Shown: positions 25,700 through 34,212, numbered from the stretch's first letter. The stretch: DNA of 64,000 nt from an uncultured Clostridia bacterium (GCA_948440265.1 CAOJOK010000002.1:186001-250000), one strand, 5' to 3'. Numbers and translations: made by a program. Notes: a model not told the origin generated them from the sequence alone.

Positions 25700-25735
25700 A
25701 AATCACGGCTCCTTTGCCTGTAATACTTCGATTTT

Positions 25736-25764
25736 ATTATAACATTGCTATGAAATAATGTAAA
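25736..25764 (-). promoter_or_regulatory. promoter of the SPFH / ESCRT-like operon
   Basis: Minus-strand TTTACA (25759-25764), 17 bp, TATAAT (25736-25741), 36 bases before the SPFH start. Confidence 0.8.
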
Positions 25765-25801
25765 CGGTTTTTTCCGCTTTTGTCGCTAATTTAATGTATT
25801 T

Positions 25802-27829
25802 CTAATGTTCCCGCGCGCCTATTCCGAGCGCGATAAGCAGTCCCTTAAACCGTTTTCCGCTTGCCGCGGCAACTGCGGCTTTGACCGCCTTAAAGCCGAT
25901 ACGCCCCTTGAAAAACGACGGCAGTGCGCCTGCGGGCAAGCTTCTTGCGGCGCGGAAAATTCTGTCGCCGCGCGCACCGTCGCCGTCCGCGCTTTGCAGG
26001 GAAGCTTTTTTCACTTTAGCCGCAAGCATTTTTCCCGCAAATGTTTCTTCCATATCCGAAAGACTGTCGCCCGTCGAAAACTTTTTCTGTTTCATTCCCG
26101 TTTTTTTGACGTCGCACAGCACTTCTCTTTCCGTAAATACGGGCAGTTCTTCCGCTTTCGAATTTTCGAGAGCCAACCGCTCGCGCACGTCCTCGCGCGA
26201 CGTGCAGATTAACAGTTCGTTTGCCCCGTACAGCAGTTTCTGCGGCAAAACCAAAGTCAGCGTGCGAGACTCGCCTGCGCGGAGCTTTGCTTTCTCGAAA
26301 GCCGCCAATCGCCTTTTCTTTCCCTTTACGTCGACGTAAATCTGAATGACGTCGGAAGCCGTATATCTGCCTTCGTTTGTCACGGTCACAGACACCGTCG
26401 TCTTGCCGTCCAGCTCTCCGAGCTTTGCCTGCGAATAGGAAAAACGGCAATAACTCTCTCCGTACCCGAAAGGATACAGTACGCGCTTTGTTCCGTCCTT
26501 TTGCGTCGTCGTAAAATCTTCGGCAAGTCTGCCGCTCGGGCAGGTCTCTCCGCAGATAATCTGTTTCAACGCTTCCGCGCCGCCGCTTCCGAGATAGGGC
26601 GCATAAATGACGGCTTTTGCTGACGACACCCTTTTCAAATCGAATTCGCCGCCGCCCGTAACGACCGCCACGACGTTTCTTCCGCTGTCTTCCAACCGCT
26701 CCACCAGACGCACCTGATTTTCGGGCAGCCGCGGACTTCTCTCGTTGCCGACGCAATCGGGATATTCCGCCCCGAGCACGACTATAACCGTTTCGTCGGG
26801 AAAGGTCTGTTCCAGCGCTTCTATAATCGCGTCGCCGCCGTCGCCGTCGCGGTATCCGTCCACAAACTTGACCCGACGGTCCTTTTCGAACGCTTCGACA
26901 AGCGATTCCTTTTCCGTACAGCTTCCCTTTTCGTCGCCCGTAAAAACGGCTTTGCCTGCCTGCCCCATAACGGTAACGCTGTCTCCGAGCAGCGGCAGTA
27001 TCGCTTCGTTTTTCAAAAGCACGGCGCAATCGCCTGCAATCAACGCGCTCTTTTTCCGCTGCTGTTTGCCGTTAAGTCCGTATGCGTGGTCGTCGAAAGT
27101 GCTGTCAATCAACTCCAATACTTTAAGCGCGGCGGCGTCCCGTCTTGTTTCGTCGATATAACCGCTTTCCGCCGCTTCCTGCAAATTCTTTTTTTCGCCG
27201 CACCCCATAGGCATAGACAAATCTATGCCGCCGTTCAGCGCGACCGCCCTGTCTTTGACCGTTCCCCACTCCGACACACACGCGCCGTCATAGCCCATTT
27301 CTTTTGCTGTTGCCGCAACTGCAGACGCGCCGTCGAAAAGCATTGCGCGCGGACGGCAGACGGTCTTTCCGTCGCCTGCCACGGCAAGATATATCTGTTC
27401 CGCCTTCTCTTTGCCGAGCTTGCCCGAAACGGGCGGCATTGCTCCCACGCCCGTCGACTGCACTCCGTCGATAAAAGCCGCGGCAAGCACTCTCGAAAGC
27501 GTCGGCTCGTCGGAAAAATATCGGCTCCTGCCGCCGTCTGCGCTTGAATCGAACGGCAGAAAAGACGGCGTTTCTATGACGTGTATGCCAAGCGCACAGC
27601 ACTGTTTCGCCACTTCGCAGCCGACGTCGTAAGCCGCTCTTTCGTCGAAGCCGCAACCTATCGCCGCCGCGCAGGCAAACCGAACGACATCGTTTTTTTC
27701 GGCAAAAAACCGCTCCAAAACAAGCGACGGAACGTCGCCGACCTTTGCCGTCGCGCCCGTATCGCGACCGCAAATAAGCGCGTCCTTTTCCTGCGAAGTC
27801 ATATTTTTCAAAACCTGCCTGATGTCCAC
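25802..27829 (-). CDS. GH3 (beta-glucosidase family) protein with altered catalytic residues
   Basis: GTG start at 27829 (GGAG eight bases upstream), 675 residues. The N-terminal TIM-barrel region, the C-terminal sandwich domain (VLLKNEAILPLLGDSVTVMG, SGGAEALKQIICGETCPSGRLAEDF in part) and a fibronectin-III-like domain (VTNEGRYTASDVIQIYV) give the full GH3-Fn3 architecture. The nucleophile motif SDW reads SEW (Glu187), and the KHF substrate-binding motif is absent (GAMPPVSG at that place). The N domain is also shortened. A pseudoenzyme or a changed specificity is likely. No signal peptide. It has its own promoter (27860-27888). Confidence 0.88.
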   Translation of the reverse strand: MDIRQVLKNMTSQEKDALICGRDTGATAKVGDVPSLVLERFFAEKNDVVRFACAAAIGCGFDERAAYDVGCEVAKQCCALGIHVIETPSFLPFDSSADGGRSRYFSDEPTLSRVLAAAFIDGVQSTGVGAMPPVSGKLGKEKAEQIYLAVAGDGKTVCRPRAMLFDGASAVAATAKEMGYDGACVSEWGTVKDRAVALNGGIDLSMPMGCGEKKNLQEAAESGYIDETRRDAAALKVLELIDSTFDDHAYGLNGKQQRKKSALIAGDCAVLLKNEAILPLLGDSVTVMGQAGKAVFTGDEKGSCTEKESLVEAFEKDRRVKFVDGYRDGDGGDAIIEALEQTFPDETVIVVLGAEYPDCVGNERSPRLPENQVRLVERLEDSGRNVVAVVTGGGEFDLKRVSSAKAVIYAPYLGSGGAEALKQIICGETCPSGRLAEDFTTTQKDGTKRVLYPFGYGESYCRFSYSQAKLGELDGKTTVSVTVTNEGRYTASDVIQIYVDVKGKKRRLAAFEKAKLRAGESRTLTLVLPQKLLYGANELLICTSREDVRERLALENSKAEELPVFTEREVLCDVKKTGMKQKKFSTGDSLSDMEETFAGKMLAAKVKKASLQSADGDGARGDRIFRAARSLPAGALPSFFKGRIGFKAVKAAVAAASGKRFKGLLIALGIGAREH

Positions 27830-27859
27830 TTTCGTTTCTCCGTCTTAAATTCGTTATAC

Positions 27860-27888
27860 AGTATAGCACGAACGTCATTTAAGGTCAA
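27860..27888 (-). promoter_or_regulatory. promoter of the GH3 gene
   Basis: Minus-strand TTGACC (27883-27888), 17 bp, TATACT (27860-27865). Confidence 0.8.
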
Positions 27889-27941
27889 GCATTGAAAACC
27901 CGTCGCATTATCCTTGCTTCTTTTCAAGCTCACGCATAAAG

Positions 27942-27974
27942 AAACAATACCGAAACACTGCTTCGGTATTGTTT
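27942..27974 (-). terminator. terminator of the PadR/DUF4097 operon
   Basis: A 13-bp stem AAACAATACCGAA/TTCGGTATTGTTT with a 7-base loop, followed on the minus strand by TTTCTTT. It is 27 bases past the last stop of the operon. Confidence 0.85.
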
Positions 27975-28000
27975 GAACGATTTCATTTCAGGCTGCGGTT

Positions 28001-29209
28001 TTACGGATTGATGTCGAGATTTATCATGCCGCCGACGGTGGACACCGCGGCTTTCTTGGCACCGTCGCCGCCGCGCGGCGCAGAGATATTCCCCGACACC
28101 GACTTTACAAACACCGTATAGTCTTTCACGTCGCCGACAAGTCTTATATTGCTGTTGCCGCTCACCGTCTTGCACTCGAAGTTTGCGCACTCCACCTTGT
28201 CCGCTTCGACGTCACCGCTCACCGTCTTTAACAGCATTCTGTCGTCGAAACTGCAGCCGCTCGCTTCCACGTCGCCGCTCATAGACACGGCAGTCAGACT
28301 TTTACCCGACAGGCGCGCCGTCTTTAAGTCTCCGCTTGCGGCGGACAGCGCCACGGAATCGTGCCTGCCGCCCGTCACGGCTATGTTGCCGCTCGTCGTG
28401 GAAAGCGACATATATTCGCTGTTGCAATCGGCAACCGACAAATTGCCGCTCACCGTCTTTAAGGTCACTCTCCGCAAATCGAAGCCTTCCACTTCACAGC
28501 TCTGCTTCATAGCGTCGAAAGTTATCGACTCCAACTGCGGAAGCTCGATACTCACTTCCTTTTTCTTGCCGCCGAAAAGCAATGTGATGTTTTTCCAAAG
28601 CGACGCCGCTTTTTCCCGAATATACAGAGTGTCCCCGCTTGTGGTCAGTTCGAAACGGCTCTCGTCGTCGTCCGCCGTGCGAACCGCGCAGTTATCGCTT
28701 CTTTTCACGGAAACGTCGGAAGCGCATACGCTGATTTTCAGCTTTCTTATTCCGCCGTATCTTCCGTCCGTCACGGGTTTTTCCGTCTCCGAGCCGCTCG
28801 GCGCTTCCCCGAAAATCTCGTCTGCAGGCGGATTGCCGCTCTTTTCGGGTTCGGCGGATTTTATTTCCGTCCTGTCCGGTTTATTCGCTATGCCGCCGCG
28901 GTCGGTTTCCGTGCAGAATCCGCGTCCGCTCGGCGCCGCGCTCGGGCTCGGCTCGGCGGTTTTCTTTTCTTCCTTGCTTGCTTCAAGCGGTTCTTCTTCT
29001 CTGTCGAGATATGCTTTATAATCGGCAAGTATCTTTTTTGCCGCCGCCTCGGGTTCTCCGAACGCCGCTATGATAGCTTCCTCTTTGGCGCCGCCGTCCA
29101 TTCTGTCCTCGAACAGCTCGTCGTAATATTCGAACACGCGCGTGCGCTCGTCTGCGGGCAATTCTTTCAGGGCTTTGCGCAGACGTCTGTCCCATTCGTA
29201 TTTAGTCAT
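28001..29209 (-). CDS. DUF1700 (HAAS)-DUF4097 fusion protein
   Basis: 402 residues. The N-terminal 70 residues (TKYEWDRRLRKALKELPADER, in part) form the HAAS/DUF1700 helical domain, nearly the same as in the gene at 30183. A low-complexity linker (about 75-160) leads to a right-handed beta-helix-like DUF4097 region in which KTVSGNLSV / KTVSGDVEA strands recur about every 20 residues. DUF4097 proteins are linked to envelope or antimicrobial stress operons. No membrane helix is seen. AGGAG lies six bases before the ATG, which overlaps the upstream gene by 8 bases. Confidence 0.82.
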   Translation of the reverse strand: MTKYEWDRRLRKALKELPADERTRVFEYYDELFEDRMDGGAKEEAIIAAFGEPEAAAKKILADYKAYLDREEEPLEASKEEKKTAEPSPSAAPSGRGFCTETDRGGIANKPDRTEIKSAEPEKSGNPPADEIFGEAPSGSETEKPVTDGRYGGIRKLKISVCASDVSVKRSDNCAVRTADDDESRFELTTSGDTLYIREKAASLWKNITLLFGGKKKEVSIELPQLESITFDAMKQSCEVEGFDLRRVTLKTVSGNLSVADCNSEYMSLSTTSGNIAVTGGRHDSVALSAASGDLKTARLSGKSLTAVSMSGDVEASGCSFDDRMLLKTVSGDVEADKVECANFECKTVSGNSNIRLVGDVKDYTVFVKSVSGNISAPRGGDGAKKAAVSTVGGMINLDINP

Positions 29210-30182
29210 CGCTTTCTCCTTCTTCTTCGAATACGATTTCTATATTGCCGTTAACCGTTTTAGCCTTTACCGAATATATGCCGTCGGTCTTGTTCGCTTC
29301 GTTTATTCTGCCGTTGACGGACGAGCATTCTATTCTGTAATCTTTTCTGTCGCCTGTTATGCGGACGTTGATTTTTCCGTTTGTGGACTGCAAATCAATG
29401 CTTTCCGATTTTATCTTGTACGCCGCAATGGTTCCGTTGACCGTTTTGCACGACAGCGTGTCTGCATAAGTATCGCTCATATCTATTTTGCCGTTCGTGC
29501 TGTTGAGCTCTGCCGTCGCCGCAGTCGTCTTAAAGGTATTTATTTTGCCGTTGACCGTCCGCGCATATAGTTTTTCCGCTATGCTTGCGTTGTCGAGAAT
29601 AACTTTGCCGTTCGTGCTTTTGACTTCCGCGCTCTTTGCGTCCACTCTTTTCAATTCTATGTTTCCGTTCACCGAAGTAACATACAAACCGTCGCTCACG
29701 GTGATATCCGACAATGTGACGTTCAGATTCGTTCCGCCGATTTCCACGCGCTCGAATTTCATATTCGATAAGTTGCAGTTGCCGTTCACGGAATCGAGCT
29801 TCAGTCTGTCCGTCTGCGGCAATGTTATCTTCATTGTCGGCGTGTGGAAGTCGAACATTTTGAATCTGAACTTCCTTGACTCTCTCACGGCAAGCTTGCC
29901 GTCTTCGTACGAAACGTCGTACTTCGTGTCTTCGCTCTCCTCATAGTCAATCGCCAGGCTGTCGCCGCTTACTATCTCCACTTTCGAGATATCGCAATCG
30001 AGCGACACGACGTCGAGCTTCTGTGCTTCTGCCGTGTAGTTCTTGGCTTCCCACACGGTGGAATCGAGTTTCATAAACTGCCAATCGAGCAGACTCATTC
30101 CGCCGATAAACAGCGCGATTGCTATTATGACTGCGGCGATACCGACCGCCGTACATTTTGTTTTTGCCGAAATCTTTTTCAT
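29202..30182 (-). CDS. membrane-anchored DUF4097 beta-helix protein
   Basis: 326 residues: a single N-terminal membrane helix (about 10-30) then a periodic domain in which TVNGNIEL / STNGKIDM strands recur. This is the DUF4097 (putative adhesin-like) beta-solenoid, predicted outside the membrane. Its ATG immediately follows the TAA of the preceding gene (TAAATG) and it overlaps the next by 8 bases, so the three are translationally coupled. Confidence 0.82.
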   Translation of the reverse strand: MKKISAKTKCTAVGIAAVIIAIALFIGGMSLLDWQFMKLDSTVWEAKNYTAEAQKLDVVSLDCDISKVEIVSGDSLAIDYEESEDTKYDVSYEDGKLAVRESRKFRFKMFDFHTPTMKITLPQTDRLKLDSVNGNCNLSNMKFERVEIGGTNLNVTLSDITVSDGLYVTSVNGNIELKRVDAKSAEVKSTNGKVILDNASIAEKLYARTVNGKINTFKTTAATAELNSTNGKIDMSDTYADTLSCKTVNGTIAAYKIKSESIDLQSTNGKINVRITGDRKDYRIECSSVNGRINEANKTDGIYSVKAKTVNGNIEIVFEEEGESDD

Positions 30183-30998
30183 TTAAGCCTCCTCGCAAAC
30201 CGCGTTTGCGCTCTTTGCTTTCCTATCCGATTTTTTGTTTTTATTCGTATACCAGCCAAACATACCGTTGAACAATCCCGCAGTGGCTTTAACTCCGAAT
30301 TTGCCTATCTTCACCACGTTCGGTATTATCACGAGAGCAATGCCGAGCGTCAAGAATATAATAGCTATCTCCACAAGCCTTGCTCCGAGCGCAACTCCGG
30401 GCATAACCGCGCATATCAGCGAATATACCGCGCCTGCCGCGAAGGAGAACCCGACCGTATATACGGTTATGCCCAAGCTCCAAACGACCGCAACGACTCC
30501 CAAAAACAAGCCGCCGAGCAGAATAATTTCGATTAAGAACATAGCCGTTTCCGCTCCGCTGTGCGACGAAGTTTCCCTTCTTTCTTCGCGCCGAGCCTCT
30601 CTGTCCTCGCGTTTTATATCGCGCCTTTGCTCTTTTTCTTCTTTTGCCTTTTCTTTCTCCGCATTGACGTCGGCTTTCGAAACGGTTTTTCTGCCGCCCT
30701 TGCCCGCCCAGAAGTCCGGCGGAGAAACAAGCTCGTCGTTTTTATTCGAATAGAAATCGGGCGGCGCGATTTTGCGCTCGTCATCGGGCGCGCGTTCGTC
30801 CATTCCGTATTCCGTCATTATTTTAAACGCCACGTCCACGGGGTTGCCGAATTCGTTGATAATCTGCTTCTCGCTCATTCCGTCGTCCGCGCGGTCGGCG
30901 AAAAGCTCGTTATAGTATGCAAGCACTCTGTCCTGCTCGGCTTTCGGCAGCCGCACCATACATTTTTTCAGTTCTGTTTCCCATTCGTATTTGGTCAT
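30183..30998 (-). CDS. DUF1700 (HAAS) membrane protein
   Basis: 271 residues. An N-terminal HAAS domain (TKYEWETELKKCMVRLPKAEQ in part) is followed by a charged linker (E/K/R) and four hydrophobic helices (about 150-245). DUF1700 proteins typically sit beside PadR regulators and DUF4097 proteins and act with them in envelope stress. The ATG overlaps the padR stop (ATGA), with GGAGG inside the padR 3' end. Confidence 0.82.
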   Translation of the reverse strand: MTKYEWETELKKCMVRLPKAEQDRVLAYYNELFADRADDGMSEKQIINEFGNPVDVAFKIMTEYGMDERAPDDERKIAPPDFYSNKNDELVSPPDFWAGKGGRKTVSKADVNAEKEKAKEEKEQRRDIKREDREARREERRETSSHSGAETAMFLIEIILLGGLFLGVVAVVWSLGITVYTVGFSFAAGAVYSLICAVMPGVALGARLVEIAIIFLTLGIALVIIPNVVKIGKFGVKATAGLFNGMFGWYTNKNKKSDRKAKSANAVCEEA

Positions 30999-31312
30999 TT
31001 TATATCAGACCTCCCGCAAATAAATCTGTAAACTCTTTCGAATTCGTCCAAGTCCTGCACGAAATCGTTTATCCTCTCCTTACCCTTTTGTGTTATCATA
31101 TAATACTTTCTGAGCCTGCCGTTGTACTCCTTGCTCCGCGTCGTCACCATACCCGTAAGCTCCAGTCTTTTGAGTATGGGGTACAGCGTCGATTCCGAAA
31201 TCTCGATGTAGGGGCTTACGTCCGATATAATCTTATATCCGTAAGACTCCTCGCTCTTGATTGCGGCAAGCACGCACACTTCCAACAGTCCCTTTTTCAA
31301 CTGCGCGTCCAC
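30995..31312 (-). CDS. PadR family transcriptional regulator
   Basis: 105 residues starting at GTG 31312 (GGAGG six bases upstream). The winged helix is clear: KGLLEVCVLAAIKSEESYGYKI, then SESTLYPILKRLELTGMV and the wing GRLRKYYMITQKGKE. PadR proteins repress their own operon until a cell-envelope or phenolic signal releases them. It heads the DUF1700-DUF4097 operon, and a palindrome just past the -10 (31363-31383) is a likely operator. Confidence 0.92.
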   Translation of the reverse strand: MDAQLKKGLLEVCVLAAIKSEESYGYKIISDVSPYIEISESTLYPILKRLELTGMVTTRSKEYNGRLRKYYMITQKGKERINDFVQDLDEFERVYRFICGRSDIK

Positions 31313-31362
31313 AAGCCACCTCCGCTAATTACTCGATATTGCATTATACTCCGCAAAGCGGT

Positions 31363-31420
31363 ATACTATGCATAACACAGTATCTGCATATAATATACGT
31401 CAAATAAAAATATATGTCAA
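31363..31420 (-). promoter_or_regulatory. PadR operon promoter with candidate operator
   Basis: Minus-strand TTGACA (31415-31420), 17 bp, TATATT (31392-31397). Directly downstream, ATACTGTG-TTATG-CATAGTAT (31363-31383) is an imperfect 8-5-8 palindrome whose ATACT/AGTAT half-sites suit a PadR dimer. Confidence 0.65.
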
Positions 31421-31500
31421 GAGTTTTTTTATTAGAAATAGATTAGAATTATTAAAAAAGGGCTTGTCATAAAGCAATATGACGGCGAATAAAGTAAGAT

Positions 31501-32166
31501 ATGAGCAAAATATGGCTGATAATGTTGGTGGCGGCGATAAGCGCGCTGCTCATAACTTCCCCCGACGCCGCGATTGCGGCAATGATAAGCGGCTCTCACG
31601 CGGCGGTCAAATTGGCAATCGAGCTTGTCGCGCTGTACGCGTTTTGGCTGGGCTTTTTCGCCATTCTCGAAAAACTCAATATCTCGAAGTTCATAGCCAA
31701 AATTCTCCGTCCGCTGACGAGATTTCTGTTCAAGAACATAGACGACGAAACGGAAAAGTTCATAACTATGAATATGTCCGCCAATCTTCTGGGGCTGGGC
31801 AACGCCGCCACTCCTATGGGGATAAACGCGATAAACCGCCTGTCGGCAGGAAGAAAAAAGTATGCTTCGACGAATATGATTATGATGATAGTTATTTCGG
31901 CGACGTCGCTTCAACTTCTGCCGTCCACCGTCATCGGTATGCGCTCGTCGCACGGCTCCGCCGCCCCTGCGTCCTTTCTTCCCGCGTCGATAATAGCCAC
32001 CGTCCTGTCCACCGTTTTGGGCATAGCTCTTGTAAAGCTCTGTTCCAAAATATTCCCCGACAGGGAAGCGGAAGAAGATTCGCCGCGCCGCTCTTTATTC
32101 GCAAAAAGACGGCGCAAAAGCAAAACGCCTGCGTCTTCCGCCCGAGTAAAGGCGGTGAAAAGGTGA
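31501..32166 (+). CDS. spmA: spore maturation protein A
   Basis: 221 residues with about five membrane helices. The GATE-type motifs NMSANLLGLGNAATPMGI and ASTNMIMMIVISATSLQLLPSTVIG (in part) are characteristic of SpmA, needed for spore-core dehydration in Bacillus and Clostridium. The C terminus is extended and basic. No strong ribosome site precedes ATG 31501 (AGTAAGAT only). Its stop overlaps the spmB start. Presence of both genes argues for a spore-forming lineage. Confidence 0.92.
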   Translation: MSKIWLIMLVAAISALLITSPDAAIAAMISGSHAAVKLAIELVALYAFWLGFFAILEKLNISKFIAKILRPLTRFLFKNIDDETEKFITMNMSANLLGLGNAATPMGINAINRLSAGRKKYASTNMIMMIVISATSLQLLPSTVIGMRSSHGSAAPASFLPASIIATVLSTVLGIALVKLCSKIFPDREAEEDSPRRSLFAKRRRKSKTPASSARVKAVKR

Positions 32167-32669
32167 CGTCATATATTATCCCCCTGATATTTCTGACCGT
32201 GCTGATACTGTCCTTTTTCAAAAAAAAGGACGCCTATTCTATGTTTATAGACGGGAGTAAATCGGCAATAGACCTTATGGTGGGGGTCTTTCCCTATCTC
32301 ATTACGATTATGATGGCGGTCGAGGTTTTCCGCGCAAGCGGCGTGTCGGCTTTTCTTTCCAATCTCGTCGCCCCCGCCCTGTCTTTTTTCGGGCTGCCGA
32401 AAGAGCTGACCGAGCTTATCCTGCTCCGTCCGCTGTCGGGCGCAGGGTCGCTTGCGATTTTGGACGGCATATTCACGACGTACGGCACGGACACGTTTAT
32501 AGGAAGATGCGCGTCGCTCATATACGGTTCCAGCGAAACGGTCTTTTACATAACGGCAATCTATCTTTCCCAATGTCAGGTGAAAAAACTGCGCTATGCC
32601 ATTCCCGTCGCGCTCATCGCCACTTTCACGGGCTGCGTCGTCGGCTGTCTGCTCCTGCGCGTTATGTGA
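32163..32669 (+). CDS. spmB: spore maturation protein B
   Basis: 168 residues from GTG 32163, whose GTGA overlaps the spmA stop. Family motifs: DGSKSAIDLMVGVFPYLI, RPLSGAGSLAILDGI and YGSSETVFYITAIYL. It is an integral membrane partner of SpmA in spore-core dehydration. GGTG lies just upstream. The gene ends in a region with a bidirectional hairpin. Confidence 0.93.
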   Translation: MTSYIIPLIFLTVLILSFFKKKDAYSMFIDGSKSAIDLMVGVFPYLITIMMAVEVFRASGVSAFLSNLVAPALSFFGLPKELTELILLRPLSGAGSLAILDGIFTTYGTDTFIGRCASLIYGSSETVFYITAIYLSQCQVKKLRYAIPVALIATFTGCVVGCLLLRVM

Positions 32670-32710
32670 TTTTTTGAATACTTTGCCGCTCTTTTTCAGT
32701 CCTGCGGCAA

Positions 32711-32737
32711 ATAAAAAACCGACCGAAAGCGGTCGGT
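32711..32737 (-). terminator. terminator between spmB and the small coiled-coil gene
   Basis: ACCGACCG/CGGTCGGT stem with an AAAG loop. On the minus strand it is followed by TTTTTTAT. It may also stop spmB transcripts. Confidence 0.8.
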
Positions 32738-32745
32738 CAAAGATT

Positions 32746-32994
32746 TTATTTTTTCTTTTTCTGTTTTTCGGCGGCTTTCATTTCCGCAAGCAGTTTCTGC
32801 AGATTCTCGCGTTCTACGTCTATAAGTTGCGCATAGGTGCGGAAATATTCTATGTCCGCATCGGCGGGCTTGGTCTGCGTGATAATCGCTTCTATGATTG
32901 CCACTTGCGAGCGGCCGAGTTTTCTTTCCAGATTTTCTATTTCTTCGCGGCTGGCGGCTATTTCTTTTTTGAGTTTACTCTTATTGCTTGCCAT
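32746..32994 (-). CDS. small coiled-coil protein of unknown function
   Basis: 82 residues, highly charged, two heptad-rich helices (KLKKEIAASREEIENLERKL; IDVERENLQKLLAEMKAAE) and a poly-Lys tail. GGAGG lies eight bases before the ATG and a terminator follows, so it is a real transcription unit. No family is recognised. Confidence 0.75.
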   Translation of the reverse strand: MASNKSKLKKEIAASREEIENLERKLGRSQVAIIEAIITQTKPADADIEYFRTYAQLIDVERENLQKLLAEMKAAEKQKKKK

Positions 32995-33095
32995 TTTCGT
33001 TTCCTCCTTGTTTCATATAATTATAGCGTTTTTTTCGAAAAATGTCAACGATTACCGCATTTTTATGCTTTTCGAAAAAAATATTTTCGTAACTA

Positions 33096-33124
33096 TTGAT
33101 ATTTGTCTTTCTTTATGTTATAAT
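33096..33124 (+). promoter_or_regulatory. promoter of the flavin-reductase-like gene
   Basis: TTGATA (33096-33101), 17 bp, TATAAT (33119-33124), 40 bases before the start codon. Confidence 0.75.
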
Positions 33125-33164
33125 TTACTCGAATAAATCCACAACTTAACAAGGGGCAGATATT

Positions 33165-33655
33165 ATGCACATATCCGAAAAGCAACAACAGAAACTGATG
33201 AACACGATGAACACCTGCGGTCTGTTCGTGACCTGCGGCACCAAACCGCACAATGTTATGAGCACGCATTGGGGCGTTGTCGGCACGCTGTGGAACAGAC
33301 CCGTCTTTGTTCTGCCCGTCCGCGAAAGCAAGCTGTCGCACGAAATAATAGAGCAGACGAAATCTTTTGCCGTGTGTATGCCGACAAAGGATATGCGCGA
33401 CGAAATTGTTATGTGCGACCACCTGTCCGGTTTAAAGCCGATAAGTTTTCCGAACTCCACCTGCACCCGAAGCGCGCGCGGCACATAGATTCCTACGTCA
33501 TCGGCGACTGCGGATACATTCTCGAATGTAAAGTCATTCTTTCGACGAATATGTCGAAAGCCAATATGTCGGACGAGCTTTTAAAAGATATGTACTCTCA
33601 TAAAGATTTTCACACAATGTACTTCGGAGAAATCATAGACGCTTACGAGCTTTAA
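33165..33655 (+). pseudogene. flavin-reductase-like (FMN split-barrel) gene split by a -1 frameshift
   Basis: AAGGGG lies eight bases before ATG 33165. The first about 90 codons (CGLFVTCGTKPHNVMSTHWG, FVLPVRESKLSHE, SFAVCMPT) match the flavin reductase-like FMN-binding domain. The frame then stops early at 33488. The -1 frame continues with the expected second half (KADKFSELHL, GDCGYILECKVI, YFGEIIDAYEL) to 33655. The switch can be placed at G-GTT-TAAAG, where TTTAAAG lies in the correct zero-frame phase to be a slippery heptamer. This is either a one-base deletion, a sequencing error, or programmed frameshifting. Promoter and terminator are intact. Confidence 0.75.
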
Positions 33656-33662
33656 AAAAATT

Positions 33663-33690
33663 GCCGCAGGAGCTTGACCTGCGGCTTTTT
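33663..33690 (+). terminator. intrinsic terminator after the flavin-reductase-like gene
   Basis: GCCGCAGG/CCTGCGGC stem, 7-base loop, T5. Confidence 0.88.
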
Positions 33691-33693
33691 ATT

Positions 33694-34212
33694 TTATCTT
33701 TCTATTTTAACGGTCTTTATAACGACAGGCTCTCTCGGCACGTCTTCCCAATACGGCGGAAGCATTCCCGTCGCCGTCTTTCCGAACCGTATCGCGGTAT
33801 CAATCGACTGCTTGTCTTCGCACTCTCCGAAAGCCGCGTATTCGCCGTCCAAAAAGGGACAGTCGGCAACGCAGATAAAGAACTGCGAGGTCGCGCTGTC
33901 GCAATCCACCGTTCTTGCCATAGAGATGACGCCGGGTTTGTGCTTTATCGGATTATTCACTCCGTTGCTTGCAAATTCGCCCTTTATCGGTTTAAGCGCG
34001 GGCGCGGGTATAAGTCTTTGGTTTTCGAACTTGAAACCGCCGCCCTGAATCATAAAGCCGTCTATGATTCTGTGAAAGCACAGTCCGTCGTAATATCCTT
34101 TCTCGGCAAGCTCCGTGAAGTTCCTGACCGAAATCGGCGCGGCTTTTTCGTTCAAAACAAGTCTTATTTCACTGCCGTCCTGAAAAACTATGATTGCTTT
34201 TGTCTTGTTCAT
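33694..34212 (-). CDS. peptidyl-prolyl cis-trans isomerase, cyclophilin type
   Basis: From ATG 34212 (AAGGAG six bases upstream) 172 residues. Cyclophilin signatures: NFTELAEKGYYDGLCFHRII, GFMIQGGG, and SQFFICVADCPFLDGEYAAFG. The catalytic Arg in FHRI is present. It lacks a signal peptide, so it is cytosolic. An extended start at 34251 adds 13 basic residues but has no ribosome site. Confidence 0.94.
   Translation of the reverse strand: MNKTKAIIVFQDGSEIRLVLNEKAAPISVRNFTELAEKGYYDGLCFHRIIDGFMIQGGGFKFENQRLIPAPALKPIKGEFASNGVNNPIKHKPGVISMARTVDCDSATSQFFICVADCPFLDGEYAAFGECEDKQSIDTAIRFGKTATGMLPPYWEDVPREPVVIKTVKIER

Noticed and set aside
31479-32669. A 396-codon frame covering spmA and spmB
   Set aside because: Its first two thirds are an out-of-frame reading of spmA; only the part from 32163 is real (spmB).
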